Below are positions 20,715 through 21,046 of a stretch of DNA of 21,046 bases, in pieces. The notes under the pieces are model-generated. The model worked only from the letters and a program-made list of their open reading frames with translations. It searched no databases and was not told the origin of the DNA. The position numbers and the translations under genes are program-made. Every line of letters starts with the position of its first letter. Within the stretch, counting starts at the first letter, position 1. The DNA is from Saccoglossus kowalevskii (lineage: Eukaryota > Hemichordata > Enteropneusta > Harrimaniidae), in contig NW_003151254.1 in the NCBI RefSeq assembly GCF_000003605.2, positions 88,944-109,989 of the forward strand, read 5' to 3'.

Positions 20715-21046
20715 CAGAAGATGAATTGCCACTGAATGGAATTATTGTCATCAAGTACAATTTGATTATACATTTATCCTAATATATATATAAAAGAAAT
20801 AAATGTCATACACCAATAAATATATGCACAACTATTTTATCTAAATCAAAGATTATCTGTGACCAAAATTAACACAAACAAGTTTTGATGAACCAAAAAA
20901 AAATATCCATGTACACTGTAATACATGCACACTGAGGTGAAATGTTGGACATCCAGGAAAGTCCACAGCACATGTCGGAAGTCAAGAAATTTATGTTAAA
21001 AGTCCAAGGCCATTCAGTGAAAACGCAGAACATGTTGGAGGTAGCT
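20715..21046 (-). other. PRMT1 upstream intron, right edge
   Basis: No coding exon is recognised here, so the first PRMT1 exon lies to the right of the window. The last 110 bases contain loosely repeated CATGTCGGAAGTC/CATGTTGGAGGTA-type strings, perhaps the start of a degenerate tandem array cut by the window end. Confidence 0.45.

Overview
The window is eukaryotic nuclear DNA from an animal. Two protein-coding genes are split into short exons with GT-AG splice sites, the surrounding DNA is AT-rich, and there are tetranucleotide microsatellites and small inverted-repeat DNA transposons. The proteins and the compact gene spacing fit a bilaterian invertebrate, plausibly a marine deuterostome or a lophotrochozoan. 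I cannot name the species from sequence alone. I see no prokaryotic operon, CRISPR array, rRNA or tRNA.

Layout. Positions 1-2460 are non-coding, with a small MITE-like element (540-824) and a perfect GTCACGTGAC palindrome (1939-1948). A CpG-richer stretch ending in a good donor at 2621 is a candidate 5' UTR exon for the first gene. Gene 1 (4194-11577, + strand) is a complete tetraspanin of 249 residues in seven coding exons, closest by eye to the CD151/TSPAN11 group. Its 4.1-kb first intron holds a 165-bp (ATTT)n microsatellite, a 22-bp E-box minisatellite and, near its 3' end, a CTCF-like/CRE/YY1-like cluster. Intron 3 holds several CRE motifs. Intron 6 holds a 107-bp hairpin MITE flanked by TTAA.

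Positions 11578-15554 are intergenic and 3' UTR sequence between convergent genes. This stretch contains poly(A) signals for both strands, a YY1-like tandem array and a G-quadruplex-type G-run. Gene 2 (15555-19186, - strand) is protein arginine methyltransferase 1 (PRMT1). Nine coding exons give 351 residues, covering nearly the whole protein; only the first coding or leader exon lies beyond the window. One extra base in its penultimate exon (near 16581-16582) breaks the frame just before the conserved THW loop. The first intron of PRMT1 as seen here carries a 1.46-kb hAT-like non-autonomous transposon (19259-20714) with matching ends, a 5-bp target duplication, subterminal hairpins and promoter-like motifs.

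The two genes have no evident functional link. They are tail-to-tail neighbours, one a four-pass membrane organiser and the other a nuclear/cytoplasmic type I arginine methyltransferase. I found no clearly new biological system. The most useful observations are the PRMT1 frameshift, the hAT-like insertion with embedded promoter motifs, and the regulatory motif clusters in the tetraspanin introns.
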